DNA of 60,629 bases from Flavobacteriaceae bacterium UBA7446 (GCA_002478685.1 DLPY01000057.1:1-60629); one strand, 5' to 3'. Positions 8,630 to 16,940 are shown, counted from the stretch's first letter. Notes: a model not told the origin generated them from the letters alone. A program made the numbers and translations.

Positions 8630-9537
8630 TCGTTACGGGTTGTTTGTTTTTGAAAGGTGCTTTCAAAAATTTTATTTGCATTGTTCGCTTCAAAGCCATC
8701 TCTACGGTGGATGCTTGAAAGTTCTTCCTTAGCCAAATGTGTAAACGCTGGTAGTACTGCGCGTTCTGCAAATTCCACATAGCTCCCTGCTATTTTGTGA
8801 TTTTCACCATCTGCAAATGTGCTGGTTACCATTTGGGCAACTGTGCTGCTTTGACGCAATAATCCATCGGCACTTGTTTTTATTTCTCCCCCAGTATTAT
8901 TTAGTCGAACACCCAAAGATTTTAAAAGTTCATTGAAAGATTCTAGTTTGTTATATGGCTTGGGTAACGCATGTACGCTAATGGTATAGTGGTTTAAATA
9001 ATATCTGTTGTACAATACCCATGCGCCATATTCACTAGTTGATAAAACAGAGTTATAGTCATACCATGTAGGAAGCTTCCAAAGCGGATGATGCAAAAAT
9101 TCAACAATAGCATTTGGGTCATTCAAATTAACATTGTCTAGGGGATCATGTGTAATGTTGTTGGTGTATTTTTTAATTATTTCAGATGCTTTTGGTGAAA
9201 GCTCGTCTACTCGAAGTTCACTAACAAAAACACGTGGATATTTTTCGGATGGAGGCTTATACCAATGCGCATCTAATTTTTTTTGTTCAAAAAAATATCT
9301 GTCTTGCCTTGTGTAACCGTGATATAAAAAAATGCGTTCCAGTGAGGCAATTCCTAGATTCGGAACTCCAAGGGTGCGAAAGGCAATATGATCATTAATA
9401 ATATCGGATTGGCCTTTGATCAATCCACTAGCAATCATACCAGAAGTAATGATGTTGACATCAGGAACACGTAAGGCGTAGGGAGTAAAAAGTCCGTTAA
9501 GGATAGTGTCTAGGGGAGTATTTGAGGTAAATTTCAT
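8626..9537 (-). CDS. DUF1338 protein, probable 2-oxoadipate dioxygenase/decarboxylase (HglS-like)
   Basis: 303 residues. DUF1338 enzymes are Fe(II)-dependent; the characterised members (Pseudomonas putida HglS and plant homologues) convert 2-oxoadipate and O2 to D-2-hydroxyglutarate and CO2, the missing step of lysine breakdown. The motif DHIAFRT gives His50 and Arg54 with the spacing of the HglS metal and substrate residues; a second candidate ligand is His183 (LNHYT) and the third Glu255 or Glu258 (SYVEFAER). It is shorter than the P. putida enzyme. The start ATG overlaps the stop of the saccharopine dehydrogenase gene by 4 bases, so they are translationally coupled, which supports the lysine assignment. 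Confidence 0.82.
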   Translation of the reverse strand: MKFTSNTPLDTILNGLFTPYALRVPDVNIITSGMIASGLIKGQSDIINDHIAFRTLGVPNLGIASLERIFLYHGYTRQDRYFFEQKKLDAHWYKPPSEKYPRVFVSELRVDELSPKASEIIKKYTNNITHDPLDNVNLNDPNAIVEFLHHPLWKLPTWYDYNSVLSTSEYGAWVLYNRYYLNHYTISVHALPKPYNKLESFNELLKSLGVRLNNTGGEIKTSADGLLRQSSTVAQMVTSTFADGENHKIAGSYVEFAERAVLPAFTHLAKEELSSIHRRDGFEANNANKIFESTFQKQTTRND

Positions 9538-10607
9538 GATTCTAATTGGGTGTTAAATAGGGCGCCATTTTTTGTGGCAAAAAAATCAACAACGTTAATT
9601 TCTTCTTGTTTAATAAACCCTTTTTGTGGCAGTTTTCCTTGAGCAACTAACTCAACCACCGCAGCCAAAGAGGCCGCTGTTGTCCAAGAGATTGCACGCC
9701 AGGTGTACCCTGCTATTTCTTTTGGAAAATAGGTGCGGAAAAATTCTTTACGCTTCATTTTTCCGTCAATTAACCCTTCTACAACTGCATAAACATGCAC
9801 AAGGTCCTCGTCTACAGGAGGTTTTGCGGTGGTAAGAATTTCTTCAAGTTTTGTCAAATCTTCTTTAAGAATCAATTCGTAAAGTAAAAAGCGCATGAGT
9901 TTACCATGCCCAGGATAGCGAATGGTTTTGTAATTTAACGTGTCTACTTTACCCTTATAAGTTTCGCACATAGTTCCTAACCCTCCTGAGGTAGTAAACG
10001 CCTCATATTCTTGTCCCTCTATATTCATCTGTTCAAATCCGTCAAGTGAGGGAAGCATTTTACGCGTTCCATTTTGTATTGCTTCAGCATCGTTTAGATA
10101 CTCATTTAAAACCCCTGCAGGAGACCATGTAAACGAATAAGAGAGCTGTCCGTTAGGATAACGTGGAAGTGCGCCCACACGTAATTCTATATCCCGAAGC
10201 GTATCAAACTTTGATGCCAAATGTCCTCCAATAATCCCGATGAGCCCAGGGGCTAAACCACACTGAGGTGCGAGCACACTTGAAGCACTTTTTCCTAAAG
10301 ATTCAATATAGTTCGTGGTGGTAACGTCTTCTGTTAAATCAAAGTAATGTATTCCTTTTTGATGCGCTATGGAAGCAATTCTGCGGTTTAAATAATAAGG
10401 AAGTGCAGACACTACAGCATCAACATTTTGAAGAACTTTTGTAATCGATTCTGCTTTGCTTATGTCAGCAACTTGACAAGGAAATGGATACTGGATTTTA
10501 TAATGTGGCTTGGACATATCATAGCCGATAACATCGAAATGCTTATGGAGTAGGAGACCAACCAAAGTGCCTACTTTTCCGAGACCTAAAACGGCAATCC
10601 TGTTCAT
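9534..10607 (-). CDS. Saccharopine dehydrogenase family protein (lysine degradation)
   Basis: 357 residues from the ATG at 10607; an in-frame TTG at 10625 would place the start inside a palindromic operator-like site. The N-terminus MNRIAVLGLGKVGTLVG is an NAD(P)-binding Rossmann fold, followed by VDAVVSALPYYLNRRIA and APQCGLAPGLIGIIGGH, both typical of saccharopine reductase/LYS9-type enzymes. It would release 2-aminoadipate-6-semialdehyde and glutamate from saccharopine. The next gene is the DUF1338 enzyme, overlapping by ATGA, so the pair probably acts in lysine catabolism through 2-oxoadipate. A lysine-ketoglutarate reductase and an aldehyde dehydrogenase are not in this window. Confidence 0.88.
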   Translation of the reverse strand: MNRIAVLGLGKVGTLVGLLLHKHFDVIGYDMSKPHYKIQYPFPCQVADISKAESITKVLQNVDAVVSALPYYLNRRIASIAHQKGIHYFDLTEDVTTTNYIESLGKSASSVLAPQCGLAPGLIGIIGGHLASKFDTLRDIELRVGALPRYPNGQLSYSFTWSPAGVLNEYLNDAEAIQNGTRKMLPSLDGFEQMNIEGQEYEAFTTSGGLGTMCETYKGKVDTLNYKTIRYPGHGKLMRFLLYELILKEDLTKLEEILTTAKPPVDEDLVHVYAVVEGLIDGKMKRKEFFRTYFPKEIAGYTWRAISWTTAASLAAVVELVAQGKLPQKGFIKQEEINVVDFFATKNGALFNTQLES

Positions 10608-10619
10608 TGTGTAATAAAA

Positions 10620-10635
10620 TAACAATATATTGTTA
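10620..10635. promoter_or_regulatory. 16-bp perfect palindrome, probable operator of the lysine-catabolic genes
   Basis: TAACAATATATTGTTA reads the same on both strands and lies 12 bases upstream of the saccharopine dehydrogenase ATG. A further TAACAA half-site follows at 10642-10647 (TTGTTA, 6 bases, TAACAA). The spacing suits a dimeric repressor or activator covering the promoter; which regulator binds is unknown. Confidence 0.6.
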
Positions 10636-10721
10636 CTAATATAACAAAATAAAAAATATGAATAAGCTTAAGGCTTTGGATTAGACAGCTTTACTAACAG
10701 TGAAAACATTGTGAATGGGTT

Positions 10722-11504
10722 TTACTTTCCAGAAAAAACTCCTTGCATAAAGGTTTCTTGCTCGTCCGCTAGCTCTTTATCTACTAAGATGCGTCCGCTA
10801 TGCTCATCAGTGATGATTTTTTTTCGTGAAGCAATTTCCATTTGCACTTGTGGTGGAATGGTAAAGAATGAACCACCTGATGCTCCGCGCTCTACCGAAA
10901 CGATCGCTAATCCATTTTTAACAGAAGTACGTATACGTTGATATGCTGTTACCAAACGCTCATCAGCTTTGGCAGCAAACTCTTTTGATTTTTCAAGAAG
11001 TATGTCTTCTTCTTTTTGAGTTTCAGCCAAAATAGCGTCCAACTCATCATTTTTGTGCTTTAAATGTGTTTTTCGCTCCTCTAATTTGGTAGTAGTTTCG
11101 ACAACCCCTTCGTTTTTTTGTTCAATAAGGGCAGATAGCTGCTTGATTTGCTTTTCAGCCAATTGAATTTCAAGTTCTTGATATTCTAGTTCTTTGTTTA
11201 GTGACTCATACTCACGGTTGTTGCGAACATTTTTTTGCTGCTCTTTGTATTTTTTGATGAGCTCCTTGGAAGTTTCAATACTATTTTTCTTTGTCTTTAT
11301 TTCATCTTCATAAGCGGCAACTTCAATGCCAAAATTACTTAGACGTTTTTCTAGCCCAGCAACTTCAGCTTCCAAATCATCTACCTCTAGAGGTAATTCA
11401 CCGCGAACATTTCGGATTTCGTCAACACGGGTGTCAATGAGTTGCAGGTTATAAAGGGCACGTAATTTTTCTTCGACAGTAGTTTCTGCTTTCTTTTTAG
11501 CCAT
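10722..11504 (-). CDS. COG1579-family coiled-coil protein with degenerate zinc ribbon
   Basis: 260 residues. Residues 10-190 are an almost continuous charged coiled coil (EKRLSNF..., KYKEQQKNVRNNREYESLNKELEYQELEIQLAEKQIKQL). The C-terminal GASGGSFFTIPPQ (207-219) and TDEHSGRIL (232-240) clearly correspond to the CGGC...IPPQ...CEHCGRIL zinc ribbon of COG1579 proteins, but all four cysteines are replaced (Ser, Ser, Asp, Ser) and the whole protein lacks cysteine. The family is proposed to bind nucleic acid; its function is not established. It follows the Nif3-like gene after 2 bases, a pairing common in bacteria. Confidence 0.88.
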   Translation of the reverse strand: MAKKKAETTVEEKLRALYNLQLIDTRVDEIRNVRGELPLEVDDLEAEVAGLEKRLSNFGIEVAAYEDEIKTKKNSIETSKELIKKYKEQQKNVRNNREYESLNKELEYQELEIQLAEKQIKQLSALIEQKNEGVVETTTKLEERKTHLKHKNDELDAILAETQKEEDILLEKSKEFAAKADERLVTAYQRIRTSVKNGLAIVSVERGASGGSFFTIPPQVQMEIASRKKIITDEHSGRILVDKELADEQETFMQGVFSGK

Positions 11505-11506
11505 AG

Positions 11507-12601
11507 TTAGAAATAATGAACAGGATTTGTATCCGTTTTAGATGAAATGAACGCAAAATTAGGGAAATTTTCGCTAAGAAACTTCATGATTGTTTTTTTG
11601 GTAAATTGCTCACTCTCATAATGACCTGCATCAATCAGTAAAATGCGATTCTCTCCCTTATAAAAATCGTGATATTTTAAATCAGCGGTAATTAAAACAT
11701 TGGCGTTTTGACCTTTTGCAGCATCAATAGCAAAACTACCAGAGCCGCCCAAAAGCGCGACACGATCTATTTTTTTTCCCAAAAGCGCACTATGTCGAAG
11801 CATAGGCGTTCCCAAAATGGCTTTTAGATCCTGCAAAAATTCTTCTTCGGTTATTGGTTTTGTTAATTGCCCAATGCACCCCATTCCTAAATTGGATCGC
11901 ACATTTTCAAGTGCCGTTAGCTCATAGGCAACCGTTTCATAAGGATGCGCTTGCTGTAATGCATCTATCACCTTGTTTTTGCAATGTTTGGGTAACACTA
12001 TTTGCAACTGAGCCTCAGCTTCTTCGTGGCGTTTCCCTTTTTCACCTACAAATGCATTACTGCCCTCAAGGGGTAAAAAACTTCCCATACCCTCCGAGTA
12101 AAAACTACACTCGGCATAGTTCCCCAAAGCACCTGCACCAGCAGCAAAAAGCGCTGCTTGCACATTGCTAAGCTGTGCATGTGGCACATACGTATTGAGT
12201 TTTAAAAAACTTCCTTTGGAAGGCGCTAAAACCTTGCGTTTTGTGAGTTTTAGTGCATCGGCTAACCCTTTGTTTACGCCATGTAACTGAACATCTAAAG
12301 CAGTATGTATGGCATAAATCGCAATATCATTTTTTATGGCTTTTGCTACAGTTCGTTCTACATAGGTATCATTCGTAATGCGCTTAAGTCCTTTAAATAT
12401 AATGGGATGAAAACAAATAATGAGGTTGCATTTTTCTTTAATGGCCTCATCAATAACGGACTCAATAGCATCGTGCGTTACAAGCGCACGCTCAATTTTT
12501 TGGTCATAGTCACCAACCAATAGGCCCACATTGTCAAAATCTTCGGCGTAGGCAATGGGTGCCCATTCATCCAAACACGATGTTATTTCTCGTACTGTCA
12601 T
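11507..12601 (-). CDS. Nif3-like dinuclear metal-centre protein (YbgI / GCH-I type 2 family)
   Basis: 364 residues from the ATG at 12601; 23 codons further upstream are open but overlap the divergent lpxK promoter and start. The conserved start TVREITSCLDEWAPIAYAEDFDNVGLLVGD, the CFHPIIFKGLKRI and AIHTALDVQLHGVN segments (metal-binding His and Asp) and the C-terminal ITADLKYHDF and LIDAGHYESEQF (His, Glu) mark the family. A central insert of the PII-like type (YVPHAQLSNVQAALFAAGAG... HPYETVAYEL) is present, as in many Bacteroidota and Firmicutes members. Members form hexamers with two metals per subunit; the cellular role is uncertain. Same operon as the COG1579 gene. Confidence 0.93.
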   Translation of the reverse strand: MTVREITSCLDEWAPIAYAEDFDNVGLLVGDYDQKIERALVTHDAIESVIDEAIKEKCNLIICFHPIIFKGLKRITNDTYVERTVAKAIKNDIAIYAIHTALDVQLHGVNKGLADALKLTKRKVLAPSKGSFLKLNTYVPHAQLSNVQAALFAAGAGALGNYAECSFYSEGMGSFLPLEGSNAFVGEKGKRHEEAEAQLQIVLPKHCKNKVIDALQQAHPYETVAYELTALENVRSNLGMGCIGQLTKPITEEEFLQDLKAILGTPMLRHSALLGKKIDRVALLGGSGSFAIDAAKGQNANVLITADLKYHDFYKGENRILLIDAGHYESEQFTKKTIMKFLSENFPNFAFISSKTDTNPVHYF

Positions 12602-12621
12602 AGTTCCAAAGATAAATGTTC

Positions 12622-12629
12622 TACTTTTG
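12622..12629 (+). promoter_or_regulatory. -7 element immediately before lpxK
   Basis: TACTTTTG matches TAnnTTTG exactly and ends 5 bases before the lpxK ATG, so transcription probably begins at or next to the start codon. The divergent Nif3-like gene starts only 33 bases away. Confidence 0.55.
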
Positions 12630-12634
12630 TTTTC

Positions 12635-13639
12635 ATGGTTGCATGGAGAAAAGTATTGTTTCCGTTTCAAATTGTCTTTGCTGCTGCGGTTTTATTGCGT
12701 AAATCGCTATACAATAATGGTTTTTTTTCACGCTATTCTGCACCTGTTCCTGTAATTGCTGTGGGAAATATTTCCACTGGCGGTACAGGAAAAACGCCCA
12801 TGGTGGATTATTTACTCACCAAATTTTCCAAAAAATACCAGCTTGGTGTCCTTAGTCGAGGATATGGGCGCAGCACAAAAGGCTATGTTGCCGTTACGGC
12901 AAATGCAACTGCCGATTTGGTTGGCGATGAGCCAAAAATGCTTGCCCAAAAGCATCCAAATGTTGCGGTGTCGGTGTGTGAGCACCGACCTAACGCACTT
13001 GTTAAAATGCTGCAAGATTACCCAAAAACAGATGCCTTTTTTTTGGATGATGCGCTTCAGCATTTGCGCTTAAAACCAGCGTTTAAAATGGTGCTTACTA
13101 CTTTTCAAAACCCATGGTTTTCGGATGTTCTATTGCCTGTTGGGAATTTGCGCGAACCTGCCTCGGCAGCACAACAAGCCGATGTGGTGATCGTTACCAA
13201 ATGTCCCGCATCCTTATCTGATAAAACCAAAAAAACATACGCCTCCAAACTTGGTGTGTTGCCCACGCAACAGTTGTTTTTTACCACATTAGAATACGAC
13301 AAAAACGTCCGTGGCGCGGCTGAATTAGATATAGACGAATTTATTAAAACCCCTTTTGTGCTCCTTACGGGCATTGCCAATCCAAGTACATTATGTGCTT
13401 TTTTGGACGATAAAAACGCAACCTATACGCATCAGTCGTTTCCAGACCACCACAACTTTACAGCGGCAGAGATAGCAGCGTTGCGCAACCTAAATCAGCC
13501 TATATTAACTACCGAAAAAGATGCCGCGCGCCTTGCGCCCCATAAGCTAGCACACGTATATACCTTGGGTGTTGGTGTACGGTTTTTGGAAGGTGAAGAA
13601 AAGTTTTTAGAGGCAGTTCAGACTGCGCTTGTGGTTTGA
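12635..13639 (+). CDS. lpxK: Tetraacyldisaccharide 4'-kinase
   Basis: 334 residues. It phosphorylates the lipid A precursor DS-1-P at the 4' position at the inner membrane. The N-terminus has a membrane-associating helix (PFQIVFAAAVLLRKSLYNNG), followed by the Walker A loop VGNISTGGTGKTP (43-55), LSRGYGRSTKGYV, GDEPKMLAQKHPN and the FFLDDALQHLRLKP segment containing the DD-x-x-QH motif of LpxK. Full length for the family. Divergent from the Nif3-like gene and followed by an intrinsic terminator, so probably monocistronic. Confirms a Gram-negative envelope with lipid A. Confidence 0.96.
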   Translation: MVAWRKVLFPFQIVFAAAVLLRKSLYNNGFFSRYSAPVPVIAVGNISTGGTGKTPMVDYLLTKFSKKYQLGVLSRGYGRSTKGYVAVTANATADLVGDEPKMLAQKHPNVAVSVCEHRPNALVKMLQDYPKTDAFFLDDALQHLRLKPAFKMVLTTFQNPWFSDVLLPVGNLREPASAAQQADVVIVTKCPASLSDKTKKTYASKLGVLPTQQLFFTTLEYDKNVRGAAELDIDEFIKTPFVLLTGIANPSTLCAFLDDKNATYTHQSFPDHHNFTAAEIAALRNLNQPILTTEKDAARLAPHKLAHVYTLGVGVRFLEGEEKFLEAVQTALVV

Positions 13640-13668
13640 GATAGTTTAAATATTAAGCTAATAAATAG

Positions 13669-13697
13669 AAAAAGGCAGGGGAAACTCCTGCCTTTTG
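13669..13697. terminator. Bidirectional hairpin terminator downstream of lpxK (copy 1 of a repeated hairpin)
   Basis: AAAAGGCAGG (13670-13679) pairs CCTGCCTTTT (13687-13696). The A and T flanks make it usable from both strands, between lpxK (+) and the 13785-14528 gene (-). A near-identical hairpin occurs at 14458-14484. Confidence 0.8.
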
Positions 13698-13784
13698 ATT
13701 TAAACATACTGTTCTGGAACATTTGCATAATAGTACTTAAAATAGTAACCCAACTTAGCAGTAATTCTAATCAAATGTTCTCCA

Positions 13785-14528
13785 CTAGAGTCTAAACCTT
13801 ATACCTAAGGTGTTTGACCAGTTTCCATAATCATAATCTGGTTTTAACGAGAGATTTGCTTTCTCAGTATAAATATTAAAAACAATTTTTGACTCAAAAG
13901 ATAAATTTACCTTTTCATTAAGTGAGTAAAGAATTCTTACTTTAGGACTAAGATTGAGCACTCCTTTTTGCCAGTACGTAGAATTAAAACCATCTACATC
14001 ACTCACAGTAAAGTCTGGATTTGTAATAATCTTACTTATTCCAAAATCTAATCTTGCTGCCTTGCCGTATCCAGCACCTAATCCAGGGCTTATTTGTATT
14101 TTGTTTAGCTCAATAAAATAATTTGCATAAAAAGTAACTCGTGTATTTTGAGAGTAAAAGTAGGATTTATTCGCTAATTCACTTTGTTTTCCAACAAAAT
14201 ATCCTTTAATCTTTTCGTCATTCCGTAATTGAAAACTATTGCCCTCAATAAGTGCATTTGGAAAATTATTTCCTCTAACAAAATTAAAATTAGCCTCAAG
14301 GGTCCATTTCTTTGAAATATCTTGCTCATAGAATACACTAAAATCTAAACCAAGTGGACTAAAAGCACTTTCTTCAAAGTGGCCAGAAACTCCCATATTA
14401 AATCCAATAAACTGTTCTTTTTGTGCATGGCAAAAACTGCCAAGCAGAAAAAGGAATAAAAGGCAGGAGAAATTCCTGCCTTTTGAGGTTTGATTATTTA
14501 GGCACATTTGGTAATCTATAACTTCCAT
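13785..14528 (-). CDS. Secreted beta-barrel-like outer membrane protein, function unknown
   Basis: 247 residues from an ATG at 14528 that overlaps the previous gene's stop; an ATG at 14507 (MCLNNQTSKGRN) is equally possible. A signal sequence (CLLFLFLLGSFCHAQ) precedes a mature chain of alternating hydrophobic/polar strands (FSVFYEQDISKKWTLEANFNFVRG, TRVTFYANYFIELNKIQISPGLGAGYG) ending LGIRFRL, with a terminal aromatic-basic-leucine pattern expected of an outer-membrane barrel. No family recognised. Last gene of a three-gene group. A strong hairpin lies within its signal-peptide codons. Confidence 0.7.
   Translation of the reverse strand: MEVIDYQMCLNNQTSKGRNFSCLLFLFLLGSFCHAQKEQFIGFNMGVSGHFEESAFSPLGLDFSVFYEQDISKKWTLEANFNFVRGNNFPNALIEGNSFQLRNDEKIKGYFVGKQSELANKSYFYSQNTRVTFYANYFIELNKIQISPGLGAGYGKAARLDFGISKIITNPDFTVSDVDGFNSTYWQKGVLNLSPKVRILYSLNEKVNLSFESKIVFNIYTEKANLSLKPDYDYGNWSNTLGIRFRL
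14458..14484 (-). repeat. Terminator-like hairpin inside signal-peptide codons (copy 2)
   Basis: AAAAGGCAGGA (14458-14468) pairs perfectly with TCCTGCCTTTT (14474-14484) across a 5-base loop. It is nearly identical to the hairpin after lpxK, yet it lies 30-60 bases inside the next coding region, encoding part of its signal peptide (SKGRNFSCLLF). It may terminate or attenuate transcription between the two barrel genes. Confidence 0.7.
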
Positions 14529-15235
14529 TTTAGACCGATTCCTAAGTCACCATACCATTCATAATCAGCAATTTCATTATGAAATGGAAAACGAACAAAA
14601 GTAAAATTAGAATGAATTAATGCTGTGAACCTTTCATTTAAGGGAATATTAACATTGATTCTAGGTCCAATAGCAGACACTAAATCTGACCGAAAAGAAA
14701 CGCTATAGTCGTTGATTTTTTCATATAACCTTTCACTTGTTGTACCTCCACCAGCAATTGTTTCAGCATCATTAATATGGAACCTTGTCAATTGACCATT
14801 TCCCAGTCCCAAGCCTAACCCTAAACCAACTTTAAATGCATTTAGATCTAAATTATATGTTGGTATTAACAATAAAAAAGTTCCTGAGCCTTTTCTAAGT
14901 GTATGTAACGATTCTGGCTTGCCTTTGAAATAATTTGTTACTTCATCATCAAAATTTGACCATCTATTATTTCTGCCTAGATGTATAAAGTCTTTGGGAA
15001 AATCATCCCCAGAGCGATATGATGTTTCTATAAAAAACGAAAATTTAGAATTTATTTTTTTCCCAACACCTGCCGAAATAAACATACCATAACTACCCCA
15101 AGGGGCAACCGCAGTTACCCCAGAGTTAATATATGCCTCAATGGGTTTCCCTTGTTTTTCTTCATTCTGAGCACTGGCTAGTGCATTAAAAAGAAAAAAA
15201 CTTAACAACGTAAAATATAAAACTGTATTTTTCAT
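14516..15235 (-). CDS. Secreted beta-barrel-like outer membrane protein, function unknown
   Basis: 239 residues with a signal peptide (KNTVLYFTLLSFFLFNALASAQ). The mature part shows repeated amphipathic strands (SFFIETSYRSGDDF, VGLGLGLGLGNGQLTRF, RFTALIHSNFTFVRFPF) and ends GIGLKWKL, the lysine/leucine-terminated strand common to outer-membrane barrels. It resembles its downstream neighbour in size and layout (both have a GDDFP/GNNFP segment after an aromatic strand), so the two may be distant paralogues. No known family recognised. It begins 9 bases after the lipoprotein gene upstream. Confidence 0.7.
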   Translation of the reverse strand: MKNTVLYFTLLSFFLFNALASAQNEEKQGKPIEAYINSGVTAVAPWGSYGMFISAGVGKKINSKFSFFIETSYRSGDDFPKDFIHLGRNNRWSNFDDEVTNYFKGKPESLHTLRKGSGTFLLLIPTYNLDLNAFKVGLGLGLGLGNGQLTRFHINDAETIAGGGTTSERLYEKINDYSVSFRSDLVSAIGPRINVNIPLNERFTALIHSNFTFVRFPFHNEIADYEWYGDLGIGLKWKL

Positions 15236-15244
15236 ATCTTTAAG

Positions 15245-16651
15245 TTATTCGGGGACATCTGTATAATGTAATTTAAGGTAGTAGTACAAGACCCCTGCCT
15301 TTCTAACATGGTATTTAACAGTTTTGCCATCTATTATTTCATCATATGTCCCATGTCCGTAATTACCGACTATATGTGAAAGCGCACCTCTTCTTGAAAT
15401 AGCATGGTTAAACCTAAATCTTGTATGCTCATCAAGTTCGTATTCAAAGTCTATGTCAAACTTGGGGTCAACTGTATATTTCTTTTTGTCTTCATCATAT
15501 CCTATGCTCACAGTTCCTTTAACTTTAGCTTTTCCACCCCAATTATGCACGGAAGCAAACACAAAGTTTTGGTCATTTTCATGCATATCCCAATCGTCAT
15601 CAAATAGCGCATTAACCGTAACCCAATGCCCTTTTCTAACCTGTTTTCTGGAAACATTCTGGCGATACATGACATTGTATTTTTTAGATGCTGCTTCATT
15701 TATACTACCATCGCTATTCAGTTTTAAATCTCCGTAAATTCTGTAGATAGCTACTTTAGATTTTGATGGGAAGCTAGACAAAAACTTTCTCTTCTGTATT
15801 TTGATTTTAGCAACATTTACAAGAAGCACATCCTTTTGACTGATTTTGGTATGGTCAACATTTTGTGTAAGCCAATACTGTCTATTTGGCGGAATGTAAG
15901 GTGGTGGGTCAATGGCAACCCAATCCTCCTTATCAAAAATAGGCATTATCAATGCAACAGGCTTTCTATATGCATAGTCATCATCTACCCGAATCTGTTC
16001 TTTCGAATAGGTGCCTGTTTTTACATTAAAAAGATGTGCATCTGAAGTGCCTCGTTCAAGGTTTTTAGGTGCCCACGACATAGCAAACTTTTCCACTTTT
16101 TCCCAGTCAAATTCTTCTTCGTAAGGGAAATATACTTCGTGCTTTGCAAAAGCTTCGGAGTCGAAAATGGAATTTGCACCACCGCCCAAACTGGCCGATG
16201 CTCCTTCTACCGACATATTGTGAATTTGCATCATCTGTTGTATAACAGGAAGTTGCCCATTCATAGCATGATAGGTTGCAATTACATTGCTCCTAAAAGA
16301 ACTACTGCTTGGTTCAGCTAGTGCATTTAATTTGCGCGCTTTGCGCAGTGCTACTTTTTCTTCCATTGGAATTTTAGATTCGTTTCCAGCTAAGGCTGCA
16401 AGCGAAATAGATTCTGAATTATCATTCTTGAATCTTGCATAATCAAGAGCATAGTCTCTTGACTCCTTATCTAAAAGAACTTGTCCTATTAGTAAAGAGA
16501 TTTCTTTTCTTAACTCTACTTCGTCAAGGTTTCCCAATGTGTTGCCATACAAGTACATATTTGGGTCAGCTTCAGTCTCGCTAGAGCAAGAAAACAGCAT
16601 CATTAGACATCCGACTAATGAAGCTAATCTAAGATCTTGTTTGAAAAACAT
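15245..16651 (-). CDS. Large lipoprotein of unknown function
   Basis: 468 residues. The N-terminus is a lipoprotein signal with the lipid-bearing cysteine at residue 22 (MLFSCSSE). The mature chain has an acidic N-terminal helical part (NLDEVELRKEISLLIGQVLLDKESRDYALDYARFKND), a PPPYIPPNRQYW linker, and a C-terminal beta-rich part (KVAIYRIYGDLKL, FVFASVHNWGGKAKVKGTVSIGYDED). No catalytic motif or known family was recognised. First of three co-directional genes for envelope proteins; the three may form one assembly, which is inference. Confidence 0.7.
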   Translation of the reverse strand: MFFKQDLRLASLVGCLMMLFSCSSETEADPNMYLYGNTLGNLDEVELRKEISLLIGQVLLDKESRDYALDYARFKNDNSESISLAALAGNESKIPMEEKVALRKARKLNALAEPSSSSFRSNVIATYHAMNGQLPVIQQMMQIHNMSVEGASASLGGGANSIFDSEAFAKHEVYFPYEEEFDWEKVEKFAMSWAPKNLERGTSDAHLFNVKTGTYSKEQIRVDDDYAYRKPVALIMPIFDKEDWVAIDPPPYIPPNRQYWLTQNVDHTKISQKDVLLVNVAKIKIQKRKFLSSFPSKSKVAIYRIYGDLKLNSDGSINEAASKKYNVMYRQNVSRKQVRKGHWVTVNALFDDDWDMHENDQNFVFASVHNWGGKAKVKGTVSIGYDEDKKKYTVDPKFDIDFEYELDEHTRFRFNHAISRRGALSHIVGNYGHGTYDEIIDGKTVKYHVRKAGVLYYYLKLHYTDVPE

Positions 16652-16940
16652 AACTTTTAAATTAAAAAATAAACTATATATCTATCACAAAAGGCAAAAA
16701 CATCCTTGTTTTTGTTTTCCCTTTTGGTGTTATCAAACTACCTGCTTTACTAGCAGGAACGGCTTGCAGCACATTTTTATGTCGATATCGTCTTTCCTAA
16801 ATCAAAAGTGAAGTTGTAGGTTCGTTTTGTTTAGGACCTTATAAATATACAATAAAAAAATCAAACAACCAAAACAGCCTGTGCTTATGGGGTGTCAAAA
16901 AGTGTTTTTGGATACAGTCGTAAAAGCAATAGCGGATTAG
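16652..16940. other. 289-bp non-coding gap between the lipoprotein gene and lipA
   Basis: No convincing coding frame. It holds a small hairpin CCTGCT/AGCAGG (16741-16757), an AT-rich stretch that must contain the promoter of the lipoprotein gene (a loose TATAGTTTA lies near 16672 on the minus strand), and the lipA 3' flank. Confidence 0.5.
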
